Of a DNA stretch of 64,000 bases, positions 11,349-23,384 are shown piece after piece (position 1 is the stretch's first letter; each line of letters opens with the position of its first letter). Origin of the DNA: Clonostachys chloroleuca (lineage: Eukaryota; Ascomycota; Sordariomycetes; Hypocreales; Bionectriaceae); contig JBANAY010000003.1 in the NCBI GenBank assembly GCA_037952775.1, positions 1,240,001-1,304,000 on the forward strand, in the 5' to 3' direction. Below the pieces are notes generated by a model. That model saw only the letters and a list, made by a program, of their open reading frames with translations, ran no database searches and was not told where the DNA came from. The translations under genes and the position numbers were made by a program.

Positions 11349-12980
11349 TTTCGATGTCCTGGCTAGGCGTAACTGCTCGCGGCTCAGTGGCTTCGTAGTC
11401 GAATTGACGGCAATCTATGTGTGATGGAGAACACCGGCTAAATAGATGAAAGGCGATAGGATAAATAGGGATCTGACGAGCGGCTCGTCTTGACGGCAAT
11501 GGAGTTATCAGCATGAATGCGTATAGAGTTTTCCGTTTGCATAACTGTAGCCTTAGGCTAGTAGAGCTTATTTTTGCCTTCCGTATTCATGATGCTGAGA
11601 TGTCAGGTCTGGCATCTTCTATTGTTGTTTAACTTTATACTCGAAATCTCTCCTCCGTATGCTGAGATGTCGGGTCTGGCATCTTCCATTCTTGTTTTCT
11701 ACTGCGTATTTGAACACTCACCCGTCCGAGCTGCTACGTCATGGTAAGTCTGAGGGCCGAGACTATACTAAGTAATCCTAAGCTTGGCAGCCAGGGCGAT
11801 TGGTTAATATAGGATTTGTACTCTTTGAACAACTAGCCAGGTACTTCTTAGATCGAGAATACAGGTTGAGTGGTCATTTGTGACTTCGATTTTAAAATCA
11901 AGATTTGTATGTTTTATTACGCCGGCTTGACTCGTGCGGTAACCTTATTCAACTTCACTTAATGAGTATTGAGTTAACACAACCCCACACACCATGGTGC
12001 AATCCTACGTACTTGTACGAATGACCTCTAATTCATCAAATTCTAGTAAATGGATGATCGGCCGTTCTGTAACGAATTGAAATATCATCTTTGTACTCAC
12101 AGAGAGTGATTCTTGTTTATGACTGATGCTCCGTTGCAGATGGTCAAGTCACATATAGCGGTCTATACTCCAAGCTTACTGCTAGAGTTCATCCGGCAAA
12201 TGGCGATGATCATGTTCCTCTCCTATTACAGGCAAGAAATCAATGTTTCTAAAATGCGCGTCGAAGGGGGTGTGTTATCACATGGATGATCTATGCTCGA
12301 GCTGGTGGGCCTGTCCCCAGTGGAGTGGGTGTGTTGGTGTCGCCACCCAACAGCTTCCAGTTATACAGGTAAAAGGGATATATTGAGACTGTTGCTTCTA
12401 ACTAGTAATTACAGGAGGGATCCGTTGACCCTTATATCCCAAGGAACCCCTTGATCGTATCCTCGTGCGAGCAGCCCGGTCTCGGGCTCGTAAGGTCCGT
12501 CAATTATCCCGTTGGCATATAATTAGTTAGGGATCTTCATATCCGTTAGACCGTGGTTGTGATCTTCCTTCAACTCGTGCGTTTGATAGGATCAGAACGC
12601 TCTTCGAGCTATCGGACCTGTGCCGATAACTCGGTCTTCGGTTGATCGTCAGTGCGGTAGTTCGCGATAGATCCTACCGGCTAGGGTTGTTCGAGCTGAT
12701 AGGTCAGGGTCTTGACGATCGGATCCAGTTAGGTTGTAACCCTCCAACCTGACTAATTAACCCCTCTCGGTGAAACTGATCCTTCTAGGTCGGTTGCATC
12801 ATGGCCGCGGCTATCGTGCGATTGAACCTTACATTTGCAATCGCGACCGGTCCGGCTTCCACGGAATTCCTGATAGTATTTGCTAGCGAATTATATATGC
12901 GTTCGAACAGGCTGGGCTGCGGGCTTCAACCTTCATGGATTATCTCGGTGGTTGACGATATCTCTCTATCGCCCGCTTGG
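11349..12980. other. Gene-poor region, possible transposon debris
   Basis: About 1.6 kb without a believable gene. Apart from the duplication at 11592-11698, sequence from about 12,290 to 12,800 is GC-rich compared with its surroundings and has short inverted motifs (TGTTGG near 12,332, CCAACA near 12,347). This may be the remnant of a retroelement LTR, but I cannot define ends or coding remains. Confidence 0.35.
11592..11698 (+). repeat. Direct duplication, two ~39-nt copies
   Basis: Two copies of a segment starting ATGCTGAGATGTC lie at 11592-11630 and 11659-11698. They differ at only about three positions (A/G, T/C, G/C). The intervening 28 nt are unrelated. Function unknown; it looks like a local duplication. 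Confidence 0.7.
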
Positions 12981-13254
12981 CACCAACAGGGTGACATAGA
13001 AATGAGACACCAAAGCATTACACTGCTTACCTAGGTATTTTAAGTCTGCGATTAGTATTTATCTGATTAATGGGAGCTAATGGTAAACGTATGAGAACCA
13101 TTGAGTGCTAATAGTAGATATATAAAAGCTGATATACAGAGGATTGTTAATTTGTTTCGGTTTATACTCCAGAAGCATTCTGGTCATCATAGAAAGTGGC
13201 CACCCTTCAACTTGGTGTCTCATTCTCGTGTCGCCCACTTGCCAGTGTAGTTGG
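12981..13254. mobile_element. MITE-like element 1
   Basis: A non-coding AT-rich core of about 200 bp (13012-13213) is bounded by inverted repeats. The left end reads inward GGGTGACATAGAAATGAGAC (12989-13008) followed by ACC. The right end is its reverse complement from GGTGTCTCATT at 13214 to GTTGG at 13254. The left copy seems to lack about 11 nt compared with the right. The same terminal sequence and similar subterminal sequence bound the second element at 58877-59116. No transposase is encoded, so this is a non-autonomous element. The superfamily is not established; the terminal repeat length would suit Tc1/mariner-pogo-type elements, which is inference. Confidence 0.6.
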
Positions 13255-14503
13255 TGGGCATGAGCGTATCACCTTGCTTGCAGCGGATTTTCGATCTTAT
13301 CTTAAGCGAAGATGACTTCGTATGCTGAGAGTAGTCATGGGATCGAGGCCTAGATCAAAAAATACGGGGGTTGCCTGCAGCTGGGCGGAACAACTTGCGG
13401 GCTAACCTTCAATAGTAGGGATAGCTTGAAGCTGTTGGGCGTGATGACCGCTCACTGAAACCAACAGGTAGCAGCCTGATCCCCACTGCGTAAGTATGAG
13501 CACAGCCCAGGAGTCCATTGATTTGCCCATTTCCTAAGGCGTCCAGCGGCTGCATGCGAGGCGTTTTCGCAATGTGGGGGCCCTTATAACTCGACTTGCC
13601 AGGGCGGTTCTTCAGCTGACTGGCAGTGGTTCGGAATCAACCCCAACTGGCGTCACTTCAGGCGCTTACTGTCCCATGGGGCTCTGCATACGATAGTCTA
13701 GGATGGGCGCGACAGGTTAAGGAGCTAGCTGTGATGAATGGTAGATAATGCATGAGACAAAAGCGCATATGTACTTATGCAAGAGTGAGATTGGCTCAAA
13801 CACTGAGCCTCATGATAACGCGGAAGCAACCCGCTAACGGATCACAAAATACCTAGATGCATGTTGAATCTACTTCAAGTTCGCCTCTGTAGCCCACACC
13901 GTAGTGTCATGAGCTTGGTTTCAATTTCAGTAAGGATGTAAGTACGATGAGCTACGCCTGTACAAGTCTTAGGCCGCTCTCATAATCCTTGGATGGTCGA
14001 TACGTGTGCTTTACTCATGAAAGCACCGGCTTAGTGCTGACAGGCCAAACTTGGTTGGTCGCCAGATGTGGAAACCGATCAGCAAGAAGGAAACATGGAC
14101 CAACACTTCTTGACGCAATGTACCAACATGCATTATGACTACCCCTCAAAGCCTAGGTTTATCAAAGCCACACCAATAGGTACGGCCAAACCACCGGCAT
14201 GTTGGCCTGACAGTTGGTGTATCACCGTTCACTAATACGAGGCTTGACCTGAGCGGATAGTTGCGTCAAATGGAACATGAGCTTCATGACACTCGTCTGA
14301 ATGGAGTCCCAGATGGAGGCAGCCTCCGGCGCACTAATGAGGAGAGGGGAACAACACCTTCGGAGATAACAGGTCGAGCTGTAGTATAAATTGACCTCTT
14401 TTCCTCTCCCTTTGACCTGTATCTCTTCAACTCACTGCTTTCCTCAAGAACACTTTCACACCATGAACCACAAGCCTATTCATACCATCCATATACACCA
14501 ACC
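13255..14503. other. Gene-poor region; promoter of a relic gene at right end
   Basis: No gene seen in 13,255-14,350. At the right end TATAAA (14385-14390), a pyrimidine-rich stretch and CACACC-ATG contexts form what looks like an intact promoter for the decayed gene starting at 14504. An ATG at 14463 opens only a 17-codon frame. Confidence 0.4.
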
Positions 14504-14870
14504 ATGCCTTCTCTGACTGATACTTTCGTCCTCTTTGCTACCTGTAACTCATTGCCACACATTCGAGACTTTCGAAATGCCAGATGATGATTCGAAGGAC
14601 CTTGCGGACCTTCGTGAGCTCCTTGTGAAACATAAAGTGCCAAAATATGTGTCTGTCCGACTTCTTCATAAGCATTTCGATGCCTGGTGAAGTCATGGTC
14701 GTCGGAAATGTCTCATCGAAATTCACTAGAGTAAGCAACATGAGAAATCACAGTCATTGTACAGCGCTACATAGGCAAGGCTCAGAGAGCATATGTGCTA
14801 GAACTGTGACAGGTGCTCCGCACGATCTGTCACTGGCTTTGCACTATCTGAATAGTGGGCGTTTTGTTTG
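14504..14870 (+). pseudogene. Relic of a small conserved fungal protein gene
   Basis: Four consecutive protein-like pieces lie in order but shift frame. They are an N-terminal piece beginning MPSLTDTFVLFATCNSLPH (14504-14580), then DLADLRELLVKHKVPKYVSV and LLHKHFD (about 14577-14690), then PGEVMVVGNVSSKF (from about 14692), then TGAPHDLSL-like sequence (to about 14870). The joints shift frame by one nucleotide without splice signals. The pieces resemble, from memory, a widespread uncharacterised fungal family. The TATA box is still present, so decay seems fairly recent. Function unknown. Confidence 0.5.
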
Positions 14871-15195
14871 TCCAGTGGAAGTGAGTGGACCCTGGTTTTT
14901 GCGGCGGCTGTTGGCTCTAGCAGGAAAGTCTTACCTTAGATAATCTACAAGTTCCTTGCATTGACCGCCTTGCCAGCCGCTATAAGAAGGCATCTTTGCC
15001 CCACGGCTTTTCGCATTGCCCGTGGAGAATCACACCGGTGATGTGACGCTCTCAGCTTTTGACTACTTCCATTCCATTTTGTGCCTATATCAGTTTGAGA
15101 AGTGACCGATATATTTCGACTCCTACACCAGGGCTGGTTCTTCCATTTCATGGCCTGGCAGTCGACACGTAGCCTACGCCCGCTTCATAATCAAT
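14871..15195. other. Intergenic, no gene recognised
   Basis: About 325 bp between the relic gene and the FunK1-type gene. It may hold further decayed 3' sequence of the relic and the promoter of the kinase gene. No motif identified. Confidence 0.4.
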
Positions 15196-16962
15196 ATGGC
15201 CGACCACGAGCCCGTCGAAATCTCCTCGATCCCGCCTGTAGAGAAGATCATTGAGGATATCGACGGACATATACAGGCACCAACCGCTGGATTCTTTGAA
15301 AAATACTTTCCTTCGCTCTGATTGACGGATGGGGAGGATGATGTTGCCCAACAGCCCCGTGGTTCTGTCCAAAGCGACGTAATGCTGGGTCCTGCCCCCC
15401 ATCCTCAGGATTTCCTTCCGTGGTTCTCATCATACACCAAAATGCAATCAAACAACACTCTTGTAAAATGGCATACTCTCCCCGCTTCGCCCTCAGGCTC
15501 TAGTGATGCCTTGCTTTTTCTTACCCCTACTGATGGTAGCAAAACCCCGGAGTGGCGTCATATCCAAGTCATTGGTAGATTCTACGAAGAGAGCTCTCAT
15601 GACTATCAGGATGGCCTGCTTAGTCTCTGCGGATCTGCTCAGAGAATCTTTATCAGCCAGCCCACACGATTCTTCCTTCACGGCTTTTACCTCCGTGGCT
15701 CCCTCATTGAGCTATGGGCTTTTGATCGGTCTGGACTATGTTGCTCCCAAGTCATAGATTACTCAAAGGAGTTCCATAAATTCATCGGCATATTACTCTG
15801 CTATGAGAATATGTCAGAAAAGGATTTTGGAGTTAATCCTCTGATTGCAACCAGTGGTACCAACAGATATGTGATGGCTGGAAATGAAGACTGGAAGGTT
15901 CCCGGGCATTGCCTGCTCCTGGACGATGAGCCTTTAGCGTTTCCCGAGGAAATCATTGGCAACGGAACTACCTGTTACCGAGCTAGGGTGCCTTCTTCTA
16001 CTCTGTGGGAGTATGCCGTCAAATTCAAATGGCGACTGGCCCAACGCGACCGACCAGAGGAGGACATGCTCAAGCTGATAAAAATGAAAGATGTATGGGG
16101 TGTGATTTCTTTCCAATATTGCAAAGAGGTTGCTAGCACAGCCGCGTTGCGGGATGGTCTCCGGAGCAGCCGCTACCGGAAGCTTTCTAACACGAAAGAT
16201 CAATACGCAGAGATTTCGGACCAGCCTGCCCCCCAGAGTATTCTCGAATCGACCATGGAGATCAACAACCGTTTTGAAGATCGAATATGCTCTTGTATTA
16301 TTACGTCACCACCAGGGAGACCTCTACGTACCTTTAAGAGCATTCTTGAGCTTCTCGAGGTCCTTCGCGATGCTATCAAGGGCCATCGATCACTTTTGCA
16401 GAAAGCCAATATTTTGCATCAAGATATCTCCCCAGGCAATATCATAATCACAGATGCCCAGGAACAAGGCCGGCCTAAGGGTATTCTCATTGACTTTGAT
16501 GTCGCCATGGATCTTGCTGTAGGTCCTAGAACACCCGGAGAAGTAACTGGAACACGACCTTTTATGGCCGTTGGTATCCTCCTCGGCAGGCGCCATTGGT
16601 ATTGGCATGATCTGGAGTCATTTTTATACGTCCTATTATGGAGCATTATCACAGATGGGTCAGAGAGTCCACCAAGAAACAGCAAGCTTCGAATGTGGTC
16701 GAGGGGAGATTGGGATGATATCGCGGCGAGGAAGACTGCCGAGATGGAGGAGGCTGGATTCGGTAGCATCTTGGCTGAATTTCCTGAGAAGTTCGAGTCA
16801 CTGAAGCAACTCGCGGAGTCTGTTCGTCGAATCTTATTTCCCATTGTGGATGGAGCCGTGTGGACGGGGACGGATAACAATTCCGACACTATCAATAGTC
16901 TCTATGATGGCATCGTTGGCGCTTTTGAACATGCGATAGCCTTGGAAAGTGCTAAGTTGTGA
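15196..16962 (+). pseudogene. FunK1-type fungal protein kinase with in-frame TGA
   Basis: One continuous frame of 589 codons from ATG 15196 to the stop at 16962, interrupted only by TGA at codon 42 (15319-15321). Upstream codons encode MADHEPVEISSIPPVEKII and FFEKYFPSL, a FunK1-like N-terminus, in the same frame. The kinase part has the catalytic HQDISPGN (D410), DFD as the DFG equivalent, GTRPFMAVGIL and the family hallmark WYWHDLESFLYVLLW. FunK1 kinases are a fungal-expanded family of uncertain substrates. If TGA is real, translation from 15196 stops at 41 aa. Reinitiation at ATG 15382 would give a product lacking the N-terminus but with a complete kinase core. Sequencing error or readthrough are alternatives. 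Confidence 0.7.
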
Positions 16963-17285
16963 TGGTCCTGCAGGTTAAGACCATTACAAATAGTACACAA
17001 GAATCCATACATCGAAAGAGAACCCGGTTGCGAAATTGTGATGGCTGTATAGTAAGTCTACTTCGAATAATGTTTCTGTTCACCAAATTGAAATCATCAA
17101 AACTCCGATACAGATTCAAGCCCCAACGCCGCGCTAATATGTTTAAGTCGCCCCAGAGAATCCCCAACATGAAAGGCTAATGTTCTTAGAAGAACGTGAT
17201 TCAAGACAGGCATGTAGAAATGAGCATTAGGTAAAAGAGACCATATAGTCTCTGCCCAGCCAAAAAGCCCCCTTAGAATGAGGAC
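16963..17285. other. Convergent intergenic spacer
   Basis: About 320 bp shared by the 3' ends of the FunK1-type gene (+) and the kinase-vWA gene (-). No gene seen. Confidence 0.5.
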
Positions 17286-20200
17286 TCAACTCTTCCAACT
17301 GTTTCTGATTCTCGAAAACGGGGTCTTTCTTGGAGGGGTCGTATGGATTTCTGGGGAAACGGATGTGGATACAGGAGAAGTGACTGGTGTCTTGTCGTCT
17401 CCGTTCTGTGTTATGCTTCCAAGAATTAGCTCGTTGACATCTCGGCAGTTCCATGGTTTGGTGTCAACGATATCTTTTCTTCAGATGGCAAGATAAATTA
17501 GCTGAAATAGTTTTTGGGTTTGATAAATCGATTGCAAGACTTACCGGGCTTCAAGTTCGTCGTCGAGAAAAGCCAGCCGCCTCAGTGCATTCTCATCATC
17601 TCCAAAAGAGACGAACTGAATGCTGAACCAACGATCCTCCATCCGATCCTTAATTCTTTCTAGCCGTTTGATGAATTTGATTATAAGGTCTTCTACATCT
17701 CTTTTGTTGCTTGATCCTTCCCACTTTCCATTCGTCAAGATAATAAGAGTCTGCCTCTTCTTGCCATCTCCTTCGAGATACTCATCGAAAACTTTGGAGA
17801 GTGCTGCACACATATCAGTCCGAATATTTCCGTGTATTCTGCGCTCAACTTCGTCCATAGATGTACTGAATTTGGACTTGATATCAAATCCTTTGATGTT
17901 GCTCAAAACCCCATGATTCCCACAGGAGTAACGAAGGTCTAGCCCGTCCTTATCAAGTGGTCCAATTTTCATTGCTAGTGTCAACAATGTTCGCTTAACA
18001 TCTGACCAGTGATGGATCATGGTTGGGTCATTGTCTACTACGAAAATCTGCGACATTGAGTTAGTGAGGGTGTTTGTTCTCGACGGGGTTGTAGTATGAA
18101 TGCCATACAATATCTCGATCCATTATAAAGTTTTGAAGAAAGTTGTCTTTGGGAATTTTGTTTGTAAACAAATTCCAACCTTTTCGTTTCCATTGTTCAT
18201 TAAGCTTGTCGTATTCTTCGTCGACGGCAGTTCTCGCGGTCTGTGTACTCTTCCGCGAGTATGTTGACATTAAACTTGGAGAGCTGTGTTTCGGCCCTTG
18301 AGATGAAAATGATTGTTGGATATCGCTTGGACTCCGCTCTACCTCCTTCCCTTTCTCCTGAGAATAATTCGACTTGTCGGACATGCCGTTTCCTGCAGGG
18401 GATGAAAGCAAGGTTGAAACCTTCAGTTTGTTGCCGCTTAGAACCTCTTCCCGATTAGTGGTTTTCCCATATACAATCCTATTCAAGGCTTCAGATTTCT
18501 GGACTCGATTCGTTCTTGAGGCGTGGATTGCAGGTAGCCCCCGACCTTGGTAGCCAGCTGCTGATGGACGGGTGAATAGGTTTTCCGCCTCTGCTTGGGA
18601 GAGCGACTGCGCAAGCTGAGGCGCTGCTTCGTCAAATTTCAGCAAGGCTTTCCGTATCATCGGAGATTCTTGTGTCAGCTGCCCACTCTCCACTAGTTGG
18701 TGATAATCAGATTCAGCGTTAGCAAGAATGGTTTCTAGCCTGATTTTTAAATCAACAGCGGATAGTCTATCCTCCGGGTTACTGAGAAGCATTTCGTTAT
18801 CGACCAAATCGAGGACTTGGCGAGATATTGTGTCAGAGGCTCTGATTGAATTTCTTAGATGGGTGTGCCAGTCTGTAACAGCACGAAGGACGTCTGACCC
18901 ATCGTGAAACGCATCGTCGCAGTAGGGACCTGGTGTATGTGGCAACCCTGCGCCACTTTTACGCAGCGTCTTGATCGCGTCCTGGCGAATGAATCCATAG
19001 GCCTGATAGAATGTCGGGCCTAGTATTACCCATGTTGCGACAACAGAGAAAACGCAGCCGAGCGACCAGGTGTCGATGCTCTGGGAGTGCGTAATGCCGG
19101 CGTTTGCATTGTTGCCATCACGTTCAGGCGCACCTGCACAATGTGTAAGTAATCCTCGCCTTCAAATTGTGGAAAGGACCCAACCTACCGAATGTTCTCG
19201 TCCCACCCATGAGCTGTGTCGTATTATTATGCCGTTCGAACCTCGCAAACCCGAAATCCGCCAGTTTGAACTGGCCACGAACTGAGAGGATATTGTCGGG
19301 CTTGATGTCCCCATGCCAACTAATTCCGACTGCCGTTAGACTAATAAGATACATACCCGCTGCGGTTGAAGATAACGTACCCGTTGAAGACCTGTCTATT
19401 ACCTCCCTCATCTTTACGCTTGAGTTGATGGATGCCGTCAAGCGTAAAGCCAACGTTGAATAGATTGGCCCAGAAGTTGAATGTCTCTTGATATAAGACA
19501 GGAGGTAGCTTCTCCAGCATATACTCCTCCAAGTCTTTCTCTCCCAGCTCAAGAAGAATATGATGATCATGGTCTCCGCTAATCGTATGATATTCACCCA
19601 AATACCGAACCACGGTGAGGTCACTTTGTCCCATGAGCCCTTTGAAAGCGTTGCTTTCCTCACTGTAGACAAATTCGTTCCCCTTGAAGTATGATTTGAC
19701 CGCAAATTCCATGTACTATGACATTTGTTAGCTTTGATGTCCAAGATCGGCAACTTCCAAGGTAGTTCCTACAGAGCCATGTTCTGGGTCATTCTTCATG
19801 GAGGGTTCTAGTATTTTTCTCAACGCTGGTTCCACAAGGTCCACCTCTATCTTGCAATGATACACCAAAGCCGTGCCTCCCCTGTTTATCTCCTCCATGT
19901 AGAAAAAGGGGAGGATTGTCTGTGGGTAGGAGGTAGCCTGCCCTTGGTAACGCAACGGCAGAGACACATAAGCCCAGCGGTTTTGGTCGAATTTGTCGAT
20001 GACCTCACGATACGCACCAGTCTTATATTTCTTCGGTAGTCTGATAGATTCGTTCTTTAGATACGTAATGATCGACTCGTAGTGGCTTTCTAGATAAGGA
20101 TTCGAGAGCGTTTCGCTCGAGGTAATCGATCTCGAGAATACGTCGAACATATGGCCGCATTCCATTTCGACCAAAATAGAAAAGAGTATTGGGTTTTCGA

Positions 20201-20480
20201 GAATTCTATCCGAAGACGGAGGGAATGGATGGGGGCCAATGTAGAAGTGGCTTGCGAGTGCCGTGACATTACGCACGCCCTCTTTCTCACACGACAGCCA
20301 GCTCTCGATATTGGCGGTGTGGTAAAACTTCTTTTTTTCGAAATTGGATCGGCAGACCTGGGGACTATGGAGAAGGTTTTGAAATTCGGTGTAGACGTTC
20401 GTTGTCGGCGGAACAGCCATCAAAGTTGCTGCTCTGTCCGAGGGCTTGGCTCTGCCACGTTTGTCGGTCGGTATAGGCAT
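17286..20480 (-). CDS. Protein kinase-von Willebrand A fusion protein
   Basis: Six exons on minus: 20480-19773, 19715-19403, 19329-19189, 19133-18109, 18047-17545, 17478-17286. Introns are 55-73 nt with GT-AG ends, and the product has 960 aa. Residues 1-195 form an N-terminal domain I cannot name. The kinase domain runs from the Gly loop RGGTALVYH (about 200) through AVK (K243), HGDIKPDN (346-353; Arg of HRD replaced by Gly), DFG (365-367) and APE (389-391). A Ser-rich linker follows. From residue 730 a vWA domain starts VVDNDPTM; the MIDAS-like DxSxS is degenerate (D-N-D-P-T). This architecture is common among uncharacterised fungal proteins. A signalling role with metal- or partner-binding through vWA is inferred. 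Upstream exons cannot be excluded. Confidence 0.82.
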
Positions 20481-21355
20481 CGTGCCGGTAGGGGACGTAC
20501 AGGGAGGCGCAACAGAGTCCCCTGTCGTTTGTTGAGCAATGAAGTTATAGTAGTTATTTTATGGTTCTCCGGGATAACGATCGCGGCCCCCATTGGAGAC
20601 GTGAACAGGTGGATGGATAGTTCGTGGCTGAATGTATGTGAGAAGGGGAGGCGGACTCGAGAGAGACCACACTGGGGCGAAGCCAGAAGCCGAAAACATG
20701 GAGCTCATTCAGCCTCAGCCCCAATGACTGAAAAGGGTCCCAGCCGTGTGTGGCAGAGAAATCACAATAGTTGATATGACAGGTGGGGATGCCAGCACAG
20801 TGTATCACATTTCTGAGTGTTCAGCTTACCCTGATTTGTAGGATTCCTGCAGCTCCAATGCAGGCGCAAGCGCCACAGCTGATATTGGAGTGAGACTTTC
20901 AGCTCAATGTAAGCGGTCTGCTGACCAGTGACGCAAGGCCAGTTGTCGCGGCCCAGAAACACACTGCCTTGGGGGCATTAGAGAGCGCAATATGAGAATA
21001 AGGCTCTACCCCCTGCAACTAGGCGTCTGGTTGCCTTGCAGTAGTATCTTTGTGTAACCCCAAAGTGCTACGTGATGAAATCGGCGAGGCATTTTACTTC
21101 AGATAATCTTACTTTAGAAGCCTTGGCTTACTGACTTTTATTTTCGGCCGTATCAGTATTTTCGTGCACATACAGTTCCTTGGTAATTGAATGTTGGGAA
21201 TAAAGCTTTTCCTTTTATATAAAATATATCTCTGTCTTGCAATTGTCTGATTGGCAAATTATATAGGGAATTTTTTATCTTGATATTTTGATCATTTTCG
21301 GTTATCTGCAGGTTCAAGTGATATGGGAAGGAACAAAGGAAATGAAAGGCATCAA
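20481..21355. other. Intergenic, no gene recognised
   Basis: Promoter side of the kinase-vWA gene and 3' side of the CorA-like gene, both on minus. AT-rich toward 21,100-21,300. No gene seen; a long plus-strand frame overlapping exon 1 of the kinase is a shadow. Confidence 0.45.
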
Positions 21356-23384
21356 TCATCCACCGGCAGATGGTCTATGGTTCTGAATATTGGTCATAGG
21401 CAGGGTCATGTTAGCTTCTGAGGACTGAACTTTCGGAATACAGCCCGCCAGTGAATCTGCTGACGATTTGAGGATTATTCCGCCCGTATTCTTGACGTAT
21501 CGAACCCATTCGTGCAAGGTGTTCTTACTTTGCCCGTACGTTTTGGTGAAGTGTTCTTGTAGGCGCCCCTTTTCTTCGGTTTGATATATCTTCGGCTTGT
21601 CCGATAAACGATTCGCTCGGCGCTCTGCCCACACTTTGCCTCCATATGCGGCGCTCATTGTGATGAACATTAGAGGCAGTGTCACTTGCAGCCAGCGATA
21701 CATTGCTACTTCTGAATACGTGCCCTCTGCCTGTATTTCATCTTGGACCTGATACTTGATAATGTCGGTGCTGAATAAGGTCTTTGTAGAAGAGAGGGGG
21801 TCAAAAAGGGGCACCATGAGAAGGATTCGCTTGATGGTAATGACTTACCGAAACAAAGGTAGCGGGCAGGTAGAGTAGTGTGACAATTGTGACGATTCGC
21901 ATCACTATTGCCTCGTTTTCCAGATTCTTGTTTAGCCTTTCCATCCGCTGCTGCTTTACCAGCTCTGATCGATTGCTGATAACTTTTACCAGAGCCTTTG
22001 CTCTGGATATATGAAGTTTGAAGTCATTAATCAGATGCCCCAATTCGCTCGTGAAATCGTCAATATCGAATGCACAATTGCCAAAATTAACACTTTGGTT
22101 CACCACGAGCTTTTCGTAGAAATCCCTCAGCGACGTCATCACTTCGACGTTGGATTCTAGGGATGTAATCACTTCGCTGATCGTTTCTTCGTACATGAGT
22201 AGCTTCTGAATGTCTCCGGCTGTGTATATTCGGTGCTGACGGCCTGGCTCACTGTTGCCAACCACTGCGATTTTAGTCTGTATCGAACTATTAACAAACA
22301 TTGACGGCTGGGCGATGTCCAAAGCGCAGTTTTACGAACCTCATTGTCCACGATCAATTCAAGCCACTTGATATGATCGCGCCATCCTTCCATGGACCAG
22401 TGGCAAAACAGAAGGTGAGCTGCTAAGCTTGACCGTAAACATTCGCCGAGATTATTGAACGATCTGTCTTCTGGACGGGCGTCACGACCTGTGAGTTCCT
22501 TGAATCGGTCCTCGATGTCATTTCCTCCCTTAGTGACAATCCATAAGGCATTCCCATTGTCCACATCTAAACGGTGATAAAAAGCAGCAGGTCGAATAGA
22601 ATATTGGTCAAGAGATGGATCCTCAGGGTCTTGTCCTTTTAAAGACACTCCTTTGAGGTTATAGCAAAGCTGGTACTGCCTACCAGACCGCGCAAGGGGC
22701 TCAATGGCCAGCGATGTTTTGCTAGGCCTAAAAGACCTCTGTTCACGGAAGCTGCTAAATCTATGATCTCGAGGTTCGCTTTGTAGACCAAATGTGAACA
22801 TGAAATCCAGGTAGTCAGGCATTACTTGATGAAATGTCAATATTTCAGCCAGCATACCACGGGTGATTCTCAGGCGAGCAAGAGTATGTTTCCCGAAGAT
22901 ATAACTGAATCGTACAATCAGTCATCTAGTATCGAATGAAATCATGTAATACATTTCTCAAAATGGACAGGGAGGAACCCACATGAAGCGGCATTTGGGG
23001 TCTTTGATTTTCGCGACAATCTGATCTGATCCATTGCTGATAGACGGCCTGCGACTGACTCCCAGGTGATCCGTAAGATCCTCATGGGTATGAATGAACT
23101 TGTTTGTAGCACTCTCTACTGAAGATTTAGCCCTATATCCAAGCGAATCAAAATTTACTTGGTATGCACATACTTGTACTCGTCCCGTTATTTGGTTTCA
23201 GATCTCGAAAAGAAACCTCGACGTTCTCCAAATTGGTTTGGAAAAGGTCTCCGGCCACTGAGTCTAACCTATCGCTGCATTCTTTTAAAGCACTAGGATA
23301 GGTTTTGATGCTATTCAGCATATAGTTCCGCGGGTAACGGTCCTTCTCCAGATATGACCTTTGAAACTCGGCAGACAATGCCAT
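21356..23384 (-). CDS. CorA-like membrane protein (fungal expanded family)
   Basis: Five exons on minus: 23384-23174, 23118-22983, 22904-22340, 22277-21849, 21781-21356. Introns are 55-78 nt, and the product has 588 aa. The large soluble N-terminal part includes RFIYIFGKHTLARLRITRGM and WLELIVDNE. It is followed by a long alpha-helical segment and two C-terminal membrane helices, IVTIVTLLYLPATFVS (ending at 447) followed by TLFSTDIIKYQ, and WLQVTLPLMFITMSAAYGG (about 477-495). This is the CorA fold layout (helical stalk, two helices at the C-terminus), but the GMN selectivity motif of true Mg2+ channels is not visible at the first helix. That is usual for fungal CorA-like proteins, whose role in ion transport is unproven. 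It lies next to the kinase-vWA gene on the same strand. Confidence 0.8.

Noticed and set aside
12290..12800. Possible LTR of a retrotransposon
   Set aside because: No second copy, no primer-binding site, no coding remains and no clear ends; only noted as possible debris.
15322..15381. Kinase start at a TTG codon
   Set aside because: Non-ATG start just after the TGA is an artefact of frame calling; the same frame continues upstream to ATG 15196.
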